DNA from: Hymenolepis diminuta
Taxonomy: Eukaryota > Platyhelminthes > Cestoda > Cyclophyllidea > Hymenolepididae
DNA length: 64,000 nucleotides
Direction of reading: 5' to 3'
Assembly (NCBI GenBank): GCA_900708905.1
Contig: CAADRB010000020.1
Span: 1,874,644 to 1,938,643 of the forward strand
Shown: positions 1 to 12,100 of the stretch, one piece after another
Numbering within the stretch: position 1 is the first letter of the stretch
How the letters are laid out: each line of letters starts with the position of its first letter
Made by a program: the position numbers and the translations under genes
Notes under the pieces: generated by a model
What the model was told of the DNA's origin: nothing
The model's database searches: none
The model's input: the letters and a program-made list of their open reading frames with translations, nothing else

Positions 1-3000
1 GAATGTATCATTAAGCAATGTAAGCATCGATTTTTAATTATCATTTGTACACTCAAATGGGTTTACATTAAATGAAGGTGTGTTTTTATTTGTATTGTTT
101 CTTGTATGTATCGGATATTCTGACATTTCTATGCTATCTATTTCCTCCCCCCTCCCCCCTTATGGCCATAAATAATTGAAATATAAACGTTTGTGGAAGT
201 CACTCCGCATTCGCACGTTATTTTTCCAATGTAATACATTATAGTTGGCATTCCATTCTTCCAGTCACTTATTTTCACTATTCAAAATATGATATTTAAC
301 TTGGCGTAAAAGAAAAATTGTCAGACCTTATTCTTTCTGTAGTTAAATACATTAAATGCGTGTAAAATTAATTATATTCATATTGTTGAAAAGGAGCGCT
401 CTTACGTCAAGACTTGTCAATAAAACTTTCAACCTTCACGTAAGTGATTTCTTTAACTAAACAGAGAAGATCAAATTAGACATCAAAATGAACTGTGAAA
501 AGGGGTGACTAATTAGGGAACAACATCAATCCGACTAATCAATTGTTCAGAAGCACTAGTATCAATTTAAAATAAGGATTTAAGCGAAAAAGAGCGAAGC
601 CCATAAATTTTTCTCTAATGAAATTGAAATCCACTTCTTAAATGTTACGTACAAATTATAGGCCCAACAAAGGGAAGGCATTAAACCGGACATTCTGTGA
701 TGGGATATCCCTGACTGGAGTTTGAAATGAGATCACTTTTTATTTAATATCCATTAAAAGGCACTCGGATTGAAAATATAAAAAATAAAGAAATATCAGA
801 TGAATAGGTTTAGAATTTACCAACAAATCATCTTTCAGCTCTGAGGAAGGCATGAACGCCACCATCAGTTCTTTAAAAATTTTCATAATTTCTAATATGC
901 ACATTTTTGCTATCAGACAAATCAAACCAGATTTCAAAAATGCGTAGTTATGAAAACTTAAATCACTAAAATTGGGGAACGTTTGTGCTAAACATTCTTT
1001 AAGGCTGAAAACCACTAACTATTTAAGTCAAGAGGGTTTTGATCATGCGGAGATCGCGTGCAGAGACCTCCTCAGCCAATCGGCAATCAGTATCCCTGCA
1101 ACTTAGCTTTGTTTGTATTTAAGGGTCAAGCTCATGGACAGCGACCCATAAGGAGCTCTGTTTACCTAAAATTCTTACTATCTCATTGCTTATGGATCAA
1201 TAAACCCTCTCTACTCAATACCTTTCTTGTTCTTGCAACTTTGGGCGCAATCTGGCTAATTTCGGGAGCAAATAGAGGACTCTGTTAGACGCTATCTGGA
1301 CTGCTTAGGTGGGTTACCTAGCTGTAGCAAAAAGACTTATTGGTGTAGCATCCGCAACAATCACAGATAAGCTGTCCACAAGCTGGAACTTCACTTTTCA
1401 GTGTTATCTTAAAAGACTTTTTACCCCTTTCTTTGATAAATATGTCATTAAGAGCTATCCATGTTGTTGTCCATCATGTGCCTATGATAAAAACTTCAAC
1501 CCGTGACTTTTATTAGGTAGATTCAATAATGACTTTGCGGATTGGTCTTTGTCTTGGAAACACATACTTGATTTGCCATTAAGCCGACTTCAAGTGGCGA
1601 ATGAGATAAAATGCACCACTAAAATGTCAAATAAATAAAAGATAAATCAATGTTAAGTTCCTGAGAGAACCGGAACTTTTGGTCCAACTAATTACTCCAA
1701 AATATTTGAAATTTTTGCACATGAAAGGATATTAAGGATAAGATTTCTGATAAAAATTTATTAGTTTAATAAAATAGATGTTGATTTAAATATAAAATAT
1801 AGTGAGACAACTCAACTTAATATTTGAACTGCGGAAGTAGCAAAAGCTTGAATTTAGATCATTAAGAAATATAATCGAATAAAGTTCACAGGCCCAGTTC
1901 ATTTCCTACACTGATTTATCGACTACTGCCTATCCAGACTTGGGTCCGGAAATACAATCCCGCAGCTAATGAAATTCTTGGCTAAGTAGGCAATCAATTA
2001 TTTCTTACTGATTTAAATTTATTTTCTTAATAGGAAAATTTTCGCTTGTATTACAGATATTCTGTCATTTTCTACTGGTTCTGAGTAACCTTAACTGTAG
2101 CAATACCTCTGTAATCACTCAACGGTGTCAAAAAACAGCCTAATCTTCTTACTGACATGAAATAAATCATATTAAATAACAAATCTCAATGATTTGTATT
2201 TTTTTTTCAAAATAAGTATTCGAAGGCACTTTTCGAAATCAATAAATATTTAATCAGAAAGACTTAATTAACCGAGAGTATTTCAATCTAATTTTCCGTA
2301 AAATTCAGAAGGGTATATGTCTTACGGTTACTCAAAAGGATTTGTCTAGAGAATTTTAACTTGAAGTATGACTAACCAAAATTACTTAAAGTCATTCATC
2401 GCCATTGTAGAAATGTCGATACTATAGTAAAATTAAGCATCATCAATTCGAATGATTTAAAAATATCTTTGAGTGTTTACATTAGTGACAAATAATTTGA
2501 ATTAACATAGGATATGCATGAATACTCGGAAACTTTCCGATCTACCTCTACCTTGAATTCCAACTTCCTGAGAAGACACAACCTAAATATGAGGTGTTGG
2601 AAACTTTCAAAAGGTCAGTGAGTTCACACGAAGTGTGTTAGCGTAAGACAAAGGTAGTTGTGTATGATTAAAAGTTGTTGAACTAAAGAAGATCACACGT
2701 AGGGAATGAGCATTTGATTGTAAAAAGAAATCATCATTAGTAATCAATAGTAATGATCTACTCCCCAAATTAATACTTCGAAAGGCTATTCTCCAAAGCG
2801 ATGAACGTCTATTAGGGTTACTAGACAATAAAGTGTGTAAGAACATACAGGATTATCAGCACACTATGAAGTTCGAGAACCAGTTGCTCAGGTTCAAAAA
2901 TTATGATTTATCATTACTGAAGTACATGCTCCGATCGATACGAAGACCGTCTTGAAATACAACCTCCATATTAGATTTCCCGAGTGTTTAAAGAAACAAT

Positions 3001-5431
3001 AAACAAATACTTATTAAAAATTCATGTTATGGTTTTTTTTTTCATGTTACTCTTTGAGGAAAACAATTAATAATTATATAATTTAATTACTTCACATCTT
3101 ACTTAAAATGGAAAAATTTTCTCATGTTAAATCACTTAGCAGAGTCAGCAACGGCGTCTTGTGAACTTTCTTCTGAGCTTGCAGAAATTCCCGCCTTTTT
3201 AATGATGCAAATTTTGGTCATTTAAATCAAGAACAATTTATTAGTTGTGATGTTTACAGCGACAGAGGTATTAGGTGAAAACATCTGCAGAATTTAGGAA
3301 GGAAGATTTTAGTATTTCTACACCATCAGCCCTATTTCGTAATCCGTAACCACTGAATGTGAATTAAATGTACTCTCAGCTTTAACGCCTTGTATTTCCA
3401 TCCAGAAGCTTATTAAATACTTATCTATAGAATGGTTTATAGCCATGTAATTCAATGTGTTCCGCAAATTATGAGATTTTAACATATGAAGTCAATTTAA
3501 TACCACCAAAATTTTAAAGTGAACTTTCATAATGTCCTTGTGAATACTATTTTGGCTTGCTACGAGGGGATTAACTTCATGGTCTGATATTTTAACCTTT
3601 ATCATGAAGAAGAAGTTCTGAAAAATTTCAAAAGTTATATCTGTTCTATCTTCTGATAAGGAGAGTTATACGATCGATTCATATTATTATCATATATTTA
3701 TTATTCAAGTTGGTAGATATACTTCCACAATTAACCGAAAAAGATCAATCATTTTTGAAGAATAAAATTACCATTCTAACTAACAAGAAGCAATCTTAAA
3801 TTGCAAATTTCTGATAAAAGTATTCCAGTAGTCTGTATCATTTTATACAAAAATTCAATTTAAGTCTTCGCATCGTATGCTAAAAATTTCGTCAATTTAG
3901 TGAATGATAATTAGGTATACTGCAATAGGTAATTCCACTTCTAGTGATCAAAAGATTAAAAAAACCAAGAACTACCAATCAATAACTAAAAAAGTGAAGG
4001 AACTGTCTGTGTAGTACTTATTCCAAGGCCATCTTCTATTGTTTCTGTTACCTCTGCAGACTTTAGTCAATCCTGGAAGAATTTTGAATTAGTACTGAAT
4101 ACTCATCATCATAAGCCTGATTCTGTTACTTCGTAAACTTTTAAAAGTTTTCTTTAACTTGACGTCTAGTCTTGTACTGATAGATAATTTAAAAATCGAT
4201 AACTCATGGCCTAAGTCTTGGAAACTTTAATCAAATTATAGGGAAAGAAAGAGAGAGACAAGATGAAATGCAAAAAGCAATAAACGTTACTCTTCGAAAA
4301 AAGAGTAAAAAAGGGTATATACAATAAATTCCAATAAATAAAGTCCTGCATCAATAATCAAGGCGTCTTCAAATAAGACTTCTCCTTTGTTAACTTTTAA
4401 TCTGCTATGGGACCTTAAAGAAACATGAACTCATCTTATTTAAACTCATATTACTTCTATGGGGCTGATTATTTGCCTAAATTGATTGGTAAATTCGAAA
4501 ATTGAGTCCTGTGAATTTTACTCTTCATGGCTAACAGAAATATATAAACGCGTAAATTTCAATCATATAATACGAGAAAACTTTGGTGCCTGCATAGCTT
4601 ATAACATGCAGGGTTTTAGGGAAAAATGTCTGCAGAAATTGGAATTTTCAGGGCTGACAAGGGCGTGCTTTTTTTCTCCAGAACGGCTAAGGATAAAAAT
4701 TTTCATAATTTCTCATATTTCAACCCTATTTTATAATTTTAGCTATTAATGATGCTACATAGTTTAGTGGTTGGTACTGTTTTTATCAGTAAGCATTTCT
4801 GTTTTATTCTCGCCCTCTTTTATACAATTTTTTCAAAAACCCTCCATTAAAAATCAGGGAGCTAACTGCTATAAGGTATATGATCGTATACCTTAACATT
4901 TTAGTGAATAATAAAGATTTACAAACTTGAAGCCCATTTAAGGCTCTAATGAATTAAAATGAGTTTTTTTAGAATATCAAACTATTATTAGTTACTTGGT
5001 ATGGATGTGTAGCCTAACTGAAACCTTTGGGATTGGAAGAAATAAGATGCAAGCACTCTGAGAACTATTTAAATCTGTTACAGCATATCCACGTAATTAA
5101 ACCATGGGAATTATATATATATGACATTATTAATGGTAAAAAAATGTTGCCTCAAATCACGTTTTTGGAGAAAGAATTTGAAATTCAGGTTAATAAAAAA
5201 TGTTCAATTGCAAAATTTCTAAAACTAAACATTTAAATATGTTTAATCAAGCATGATACTATTTTCTTCTATGCAACTCAACCACTACTTCGTCCGCTAA
5301 ATATGATATCCATTCAAATAAATGACAAACAATAGCATCGTCAAACTTTATTCAATGTATTTATTACCATTAAAACACTTTTACTATATTTAATTATTCA
5401 CTTTAATCTTATAAAGCCCAAAATAACCAAC
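1..5431. other. Intergenic or intronic AT-rich DNA, no gene recognised
   Basis: I see no exon with convincing codon character here. The short open frames are scattered and resemble no protein I know. If the SVOP-like gene at 5432-6508 continues leftwards, as its open 3' end implies, this stretch is mostly its first large intron. A slightly GC-richer patch at about 1040-1500 contains a CCAAT pentamer and an open frame of 76 codons but no supporting splice structure. Confidence 0.6.
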
Positions 5432-6508
5432 CTGAAGACAAGTTCTGGGTCCAGCAGCCAATTCTACGGGTAAAATCGTGGTTCCACCATACAGAATAAA
5501 TCCCCAAAAGAAATTCAAGATCAAGAGAAGAGGTAAAAGCCAAGGTCTTCGTCGAATTAGCAGAAAATATACCTCCTTCGCTCCAACTTTTGAAATCCGG
5601 AAGTCCTCAGTCTCATCCGCTTCTCGAATTCTGCCGAGAAATGAAACATCACCGACAGCAGTCTTTGGAATTTTTTTATTTGCAATAGCTACTTTATCCA
5701 GCACTTCCGCAGCTTCCTCATTCTGCTTCTTGCAATAGAGAAAAACAGGAGATTCCAGAGTGAAAAAGACTAGAAATATAGCGCAAAGTCCTAGTGGAGC
5801 TGTGGTGAAGAACACAAAGAATCTCCAGTTTAACCCACCCTCTGAACACCCGAGACCAATTGCTGCCGTCAGGACACCTATAAGGGCCTCAAAATTGTTG
5901 GTAATTAATTGACCGGCTGCTTGAAATTTTGATGGCATTGTTTCAGAGAGGAGAGAACTCCCAGATGTCAATACACCTCCGATAAAAAGACCGGAAAGAA
6001 ATCGGAGGGAAGCTATCCATGCGAATGTTGGACTAATGGCACATAACCAGGAGAGATACATCAAGACAAGAGTGGAAAGAAGGCAAATGGAACGTCTTCC
6101 AAAGACATCCGCTGCATATCCAAGCGGTATTGCTCCGATACAACTCCCAAGAAAGACAAGGCTGGTAAGAAGAGCGATATAATCAGCTGACAGACGCCAA
6201 TCACAACGAAGACTAGGACCCAGGATAGCCTGAATAATCGTCTCCATTGTGTCTGTGGAATGAGCTACACCGAGAATGACAATCATTCGGACCTGGAACC
6301 AACTAAATCCGAGTTCATTGAGAATGGCTTCAATAATTGGTGGTTTCCTACGAACTGGTTCATCATCCGGGGGTTCCTCATTGGGAACGGAAATTGTCCC
6401 AACTTCGGGGACAATATTCTCCATAGACACACTAGTCATCATCCTCGCATCGTTGTATTCAGTAGTTAATATGTGCCAGTGAGTTGAAGTGAAATGAGTG
6501 ACGCACAC
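5432..6508 (-). CDS. SV2/SVOP-like major facilitator transporter, first coding exon (partial)
   Basis: This is the N-terminal part of a 12-helix sugar-transporter-like MFS protein of the SV2/SVOP group, expected in vesicle or plasma membranes; the substrate is unknown. The exon encodes about 359 residues. After a polar N-terminus comes ELGFSWFQVRM, then a helix containing DTMETIIQAILGP. Next is the MFS loop 2-3 signature GYAADVFGRRSICLLSTL, the helix 4 motif RFLSGLFIGG and SLLSETMP, all typical of SVOP. The coding exon ends at a donor site (rc of ac at 5430-5431, reading CAG/GTTGGT), after which the frame soon stops, so the protein continues in exons not found in the window. The start is uncertain: the furthest ATG is at 6508, but the MMTSVSM methionines at about 6442 are equally plausible. 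GC-rich, CCAAT-containing DNA lies just upstream. The family call is firm; SVOP versus SV2 subtype is inferred. Confidence 0.8.
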
Positions 6509-6539
6509 CTCCGTTGCTAAGGCGCTCGCGCGTGCAAGT

Positions 6540-6680
6540 TTTTTACATACGCTTAAAGGGCGTCGACCAATTGGGTCGCGCCACCAATGAGAATCAACGT
6601 GGGTGGAGGTGTGCTTACTACATATAACACCTACGTGCTATGGTAACGCGAGAAGTCACTGCGAACGTTAATATGCTGAA
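6540..6680 (-). promoter_or_regulatory. Probable CCAAT-type promoter of the SVOP-like gene
   Basis: A locally GC- and CpG-rich patch sits immediately upstream of the SVOP-like exon. It carries CCAAT pentamers at 6567-6571 and 6584-6588 and no obvious TATA box. Similar CCAAT-bearing patches lie upstream of the minus-strand candidates at 21.5 kb and 62.7 kb. Promoter function is inferred from position and composition only. Confidence 0.4.
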
Positions 6681-9145
6681 TCCTTATTAATTGGTATAAT
6701 TTTTCTCGTGTGTGATGAAATAAAACATTAGGAATTGTGTGCAGTAAAGATCATACGAAAGCTTCGAAGTAATAATGTATTGGGTAACTCCATAATCTTA
6801 TACTATAATCCTTGTTGAAACTTTAATTCATATTGAAACAAAAAATCAAGTCAGTTAGCAATCAGATAAGTAAAAAAATAATATTAGAATCGCACATGTC
6901 ATTGTTAAACGTACATCTAAATGTGCATGCATCATGACTATATCCAAGGAGAAGATCTGCTTAAGAGATCTGACCAATTTATCATTGAGGCAATTCCATT
7001 TCCGAACCAAAGGCTAACAGGAAACAATAATTTTGCCAGATCAGGTAACTAAGAGTTGATTGTAGGACAAAGAATAAACGTCAGCGCAGAGTGATTAGAA
7101 ATGGGGTTAGGGAAAAGAAGCCAAAATGGGATTCACGCTTTTTCATCCGTACTTTCTGTTTGAGTAACCAATACAAACCATCATCTGAGAATTATAGAGG
7201 AGAAGTTAAATGAGTCAAATTGTGTATTTAATGGAATGCTAAAGGTTAGTCAACTACCGGTATAACGTCCCATTAACAGCCCCGTACTAATTTTATTCAC
7301 TTTTATTTGAAATTAGTTTTACGTTCAAAAGCTTGCTTAAAACGGGTTCAGTCGCTAGCCACTTGGGACGTCTTTACTTATAAGAGGATATCTTGGCCTA
7401 ACTGAATCGAGCTTCTACAAATCTGGTGATGTTAATTTTTAAAACCCAAGCGTAAGCCGCAGTTGGATTTCAAATCTATGCGTTCATGTGATTTACCCAC
7501 TATATGGAAACCTGGTTGGATATTTTCAGTGTGTCAGAGAGAAGCTCACAGGTTTCCCTGTTCGCTTTATTACTGCAGTATTTATTGACTAACGAAGTAG
7601 TTAATCATTTAAAGAGTACTCGAATCTACATATGTGTTATAATCTGCTCTTCTCTGTAGGATATTGTAACCGATTCTTTGATTCTCTAACACACTGCACT
7701 GGTTGCAAATGCCACCCGAAAACATCACAATACAAAACGACCCAAACCACTATATCAAAATAAGACGCATGTTCGTGTATCAATTGGACGATTTACATTA
7801 TCCGATATTTGCAGCTGTAATGTAAATGGATTCGTTCGAATAAGAGGAAATTAAAAGGTGGAAAATAAAGAATCTTACATGTGAGAATCATTTTGAGAAA
7901 AACGTCATTGTCTTACATGTAACAATAAGTGAGATAATTTCTTTAATGAAAGTAACAAAATTTATAATCAATGTGTAAGACTACGAAAATCAGAATTAAA
8001 TTACTTAAAATTTATAATAATTACAGATTAATATTTCGTTAAGATGGACATACATTGTAAGTCTAGTTAAATAAATAAGCACACTTTTCAAGTCGCATAC
8101 CGTCATCTTTATCTTTCGACTTCATGAGTAGAATTGACAAAACCCAAGGATTTGGAAAATGGGGAAATATCACTGTAACATTTTTCCTCCGATAGGATTT
8201 ACATTAGCATTTGATCTTTTGTCCGTCATTTCCACAGAGATTGCAGGTGTTTTAAAAAGAGAACAAGAAACTAAGAGTGCTCTTTGTAGAATATACCCCG
8301 CTTCAGAGAGGGCTCTTCACTACATCACATAAAATCACGTTCTTCAGTATTCTGCTGAATCACAGCTTAAAGAGACCAGTGTAGATGAAGAGAACCACAA
8401 CCAGTAGCGTGTAAATGATAAGGAAATGATAGGAAAGTTGTTTGATTAATTAAAGGATAAGTCAAGGACAGAACGAGGAGGAAGAGTTTGAAATCTGATA
8501 AGTGAATTACGATAGCCCATAACCTAGATAAGGAGTAAAATCTTCACAACGCATAACTGAATTGTACGAAAAATATAATAAAGATAATTAGAGGTGTATT
8601 CCGGTGAACAATACTGCTTCCCCCCATGTGGAGCAAATGACGTCATTTAGAATTCAGTGGCTAGCTGAATTATAGGAGTGCAGTGAAGTCTTGTAACAGA
8701 GCAATAACAGACGTATTCGGTAGTTTGTATAGGAAAAGTGGAAACGTGCACCAGAAGTAACAAATACTCTGTGGTTAAACAAATAGCTAATGCAAATACA
8801 TTATTGAAAAAGGTAAACAGTAATGACTTCCACCTAAAATTTCTATTTTTCTGTAGGCAAGCAAAATTGTCTTAATACAGATGTAAAGACAGTGCAGAAC
8901 GAGATATATTTCATGTATAGGAACTTTATATTGCTTTTAAAGAAAGACTAAAATAAATATTCCAAAAAGGATTCCAAAAAAGAAATTTAAAAATAATTTC
9001 TGTAGATAATGCATAAGTTTTTAGCTTGAGATTATTCAAAATATAAACATTTTTTTCTTAATATCTTTCAATAATTTTTGGAAAGCCTTGAAAATGTTTC
9101 AATCCAATGTAAGTAAGGTCTGGCCCGTCAGTACAGTACTTGTCG
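6681..9145. other. Intergenic region between SVOP-like gene and XPF gene
   Basis: AT-rich sequence separating two divergently transcribed genes. No exon, tRNA or clear repeat was recognised. The promoter of the XPF gene should lie near the right end, but I could not identify a specific element. Confidence 0.5.
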
Positions 9146-12100
9146 ATGTCTGTGTTATTAGAATACGAGAAAAACATCATTTTGGATGTAAATGATGATA
9201 GTTGTATGTTTGTTTGTGCAGAAGGATTAGATCTTGATACAATTATATATACTCTCATTAAGCTTCACAACGATCCACATAACTTGGTCTTAATATCCAA
9301 TTATTCTCTTCCCGAAGCAAAGTTTATTACAGCTCGTCTAATTAGAGAAAATGAGGCGCATACTCCGTTCACAATAACTGCCGAAGTGAATACAAAAGAA
9401 CGTCTTGAAGCATATCGACGCGGTGGCATTGTCTTCGTCAGTTCCCGAATTCTCGTGGTTGATCTTCTGCGCGGAACAATGCCAGTCGAACTTGTATCCG
9501 GTGTTATTGTTTTACGCTCTCATACTTTGCATGAGTCTAGTCAAGAGGCATTTATGCTTCGTCTACTTCGAGAAAAGAACCCCAATGTGTTTATTAAAGC
9601 TTTCACAGATAATGCTATCGCTCTAATGACAGGTTATAACCGTGTTGAACATCTAATGAATCAATTTGGAGTTTCAAAGCTTCTCCTCTGGCCGAGATTT
9701 AACATAGATGTGATGAATACGCTAACCGACTCCCCAATTAACGTTGAAGAATTGCAGGTGGGTTTTAAGATTGGTAATTACTACTGATCCGTAGGTGTTT
9801 TTGACGGCTGGCAGTGTTAACTGTCAGAGATGCTTGTTGGAAATGATTAAGGCTACTCTTCGCGAACTTGTTGACAAGAATCCCATTCTCAACAACGATG
9901 AATTCACCCTCGAATCGGCTCTTACTAACTCATTCCATCAGTTGGTTTGTTGGCTTCGACCTCCTAATTTACATTTTTTAGACAAGTCTATATATTGATC
10001 CAATCTGGCATCAGTTGACACAAACCAGCCATCGACTTTTAGCTGATGTTGCTGGCCTACGACGCCTTTTATTCCAACTTATCGATCAAGATGCTGTCTC
10101 ATTCTTAGATTCTTTTGAAGAAATGAGGCAGGTGGAATTGGCTTCGCTTCGAATGGGCAGATCAACCAACGTTTCTTCGGTTCAGCGGGCTGGAAATTGT
10201 GCCAACTGGCTTCTTATGAGTCAAGCGGAACAGTTACTGACCATCGCTCGGAATCGGGTCTATAAAAACTACGAAAAACGTTTGTTCTTATTTAAGAGCT
10301 AACTACCTTTTCTTAGGAACCTATTGTGTTGAACTGCCCCCAAAGTTGGATGCAATTTCTTCTGTTCTGAAAGAGATTTATTACAAATTATCTGAGACAG
10401 ATCGGCAACAGAAATGTCCTGTTCTCATCCTCCTTCGCCACTCCCGCAGTATCGAGATTGTTCACTACTTTCTCCAAAATGGTGACAAGAAGCTAAGTGA
10501 TTGGTTAGTTCAAGGACGAGTTGCTTATGAGCATCCAATAGAAACTCCAGTAGAGAGTGATGACTCCCCACCAAAAAAGAGACAGAATCCATGTATTCCG
10601 GAACTTGTTCTTCCTGCTTATGCTCGAAGGGGTAAAGGTGCCTCTAGGGGTATAATTTCCTGTGGAATGACTCCCATTGTGATGACAGAAAAGGGGGCTA
10701 TGGTAGCTGAGCCTAAGGGAAAAGTCTCAATCCCAGAAGAGAAACCTTCCGTTCCAAAGGAGAAGACAAAGAAGATTGCAATTGAAACTCCGCCAGAGAC
10801 TCCCATTTCTGACCTTCCACCAGGTTGCATTTCGGTCACATTTAGACCCTCAGAAGGGAAGGAACTCGTGGTCATTCTTCGAGTACCTCCTCCTGGTTGC
10901 GGGGAGGAAGGAGCCGCCTCGTCAGGTGATACCAAGAGCCTAGATGGACCGGCCGGACGACTAGGGAGTGTCTTGACGCGTCTTCGACCTCGATGTGTCA
11001 TCTTTTTTGAACCTCGTGTTGCCTGGGTGCGAGAAGTTGAGGTGTATGTGGCGAAAGAGGCGAGAAGAAGGGTTGCTGAAGGTTTGACACTGAGCCCAGT
11101 GAACGTCTTTTTCATGGTCTATAAAGATTCTGTGGAGGAGCAACGGTACCTAACTCGACTTAGACGCGTAAGCCAGTTCATTTTACTCTTTACTGTTACA
11201 CTTTTTTATTAATTCAAGCTATCTTGTTTATCATAATAATTATTACTATTGTTGTTCATCTGTTGTGTTAATATTGTCTCCCCATCTAGATTTCTACTTA
11301 AAACACGTGCATTTGCTCCATGTATGTTCATGTATCCCTTATTAGTCGCTGTTATCACCAGCTAAGTTCTTTTATTGGAAAACTTGGTTGTTCTCAATTT
11401 TTGAGTGTTTTGACTAGTAGTGGCAGAGTTAATGTTATCCTTCAATACATTTTGACCACTTTATCGAATATTCAGGTTGTGGATCGTTTCTTGGTTTAGA
11501 CTTTGTATTCATTTATCAACTTTGAAGTGTATTTTACTTAATATATGCATCTGGCTTCCGTCTCTTTGTGAGTAATAATCAAACGGGAAGCTGTTGCGGT
11601 TTTCCTCCTTCCCCCTAACTCCAAAGCATCGCCTTCCATTTTTATCAATTAGTATTGCCACAGGATTTTCATTGCTCATGGCATATTTTTTTTATTAATC
11701 GTTTTGCATGCTTCACTACCGCTTCCCCTGTCCGTAAGTCACTAAGAACGTTGCTGCTGAGGAATTTAAATTAGACAAATTTGGTAACCTCACCAGCTAA
11801 TGGAGAAGCACTTTCGAGCACGTAGCTCAACGTGGGTAGACAGTAAAAGAAGCTAGGACCTGAGATATTTTCAATTACTCTTGCTGATTGTGAGGATAGT
11901 GAGCACTACGGCAAGACGGTTGCTTCTCACTCCTATGGCTCCTGGAACATCTAATCTTTCTTACTCATAGACTTTTATAGTCCCCCATTCTTTACTACCT
12001 TCTTTATAAGATTTCCTTAATAGTTGCTTTATTCAGACCACGTTTCTACAATACGCTTAGTTGGGTTGACTGTTTTGTGTGTTTTGTTAGCTTAATGAGC

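Noticed and set aside
1058..1506. Two plus-strand frames in a slightly GC-richer patch
   Set aside because: No splice structure, no recognisable motif and no poly-A signal in a sensible place.
9140..9145. Upstream TTG start for XPF
   Set aside because: The first ATG at 9146 lies directly before the conserved LLEYE block; TTG initiation is not expected in an animal nuclear gene.
10618..11143. Long open frames (165 and 60 codons) on the minus strand over XPF exon 4
   Set aside because: They are antisense shadows of a securely identified coding exon with no splice or homology support.
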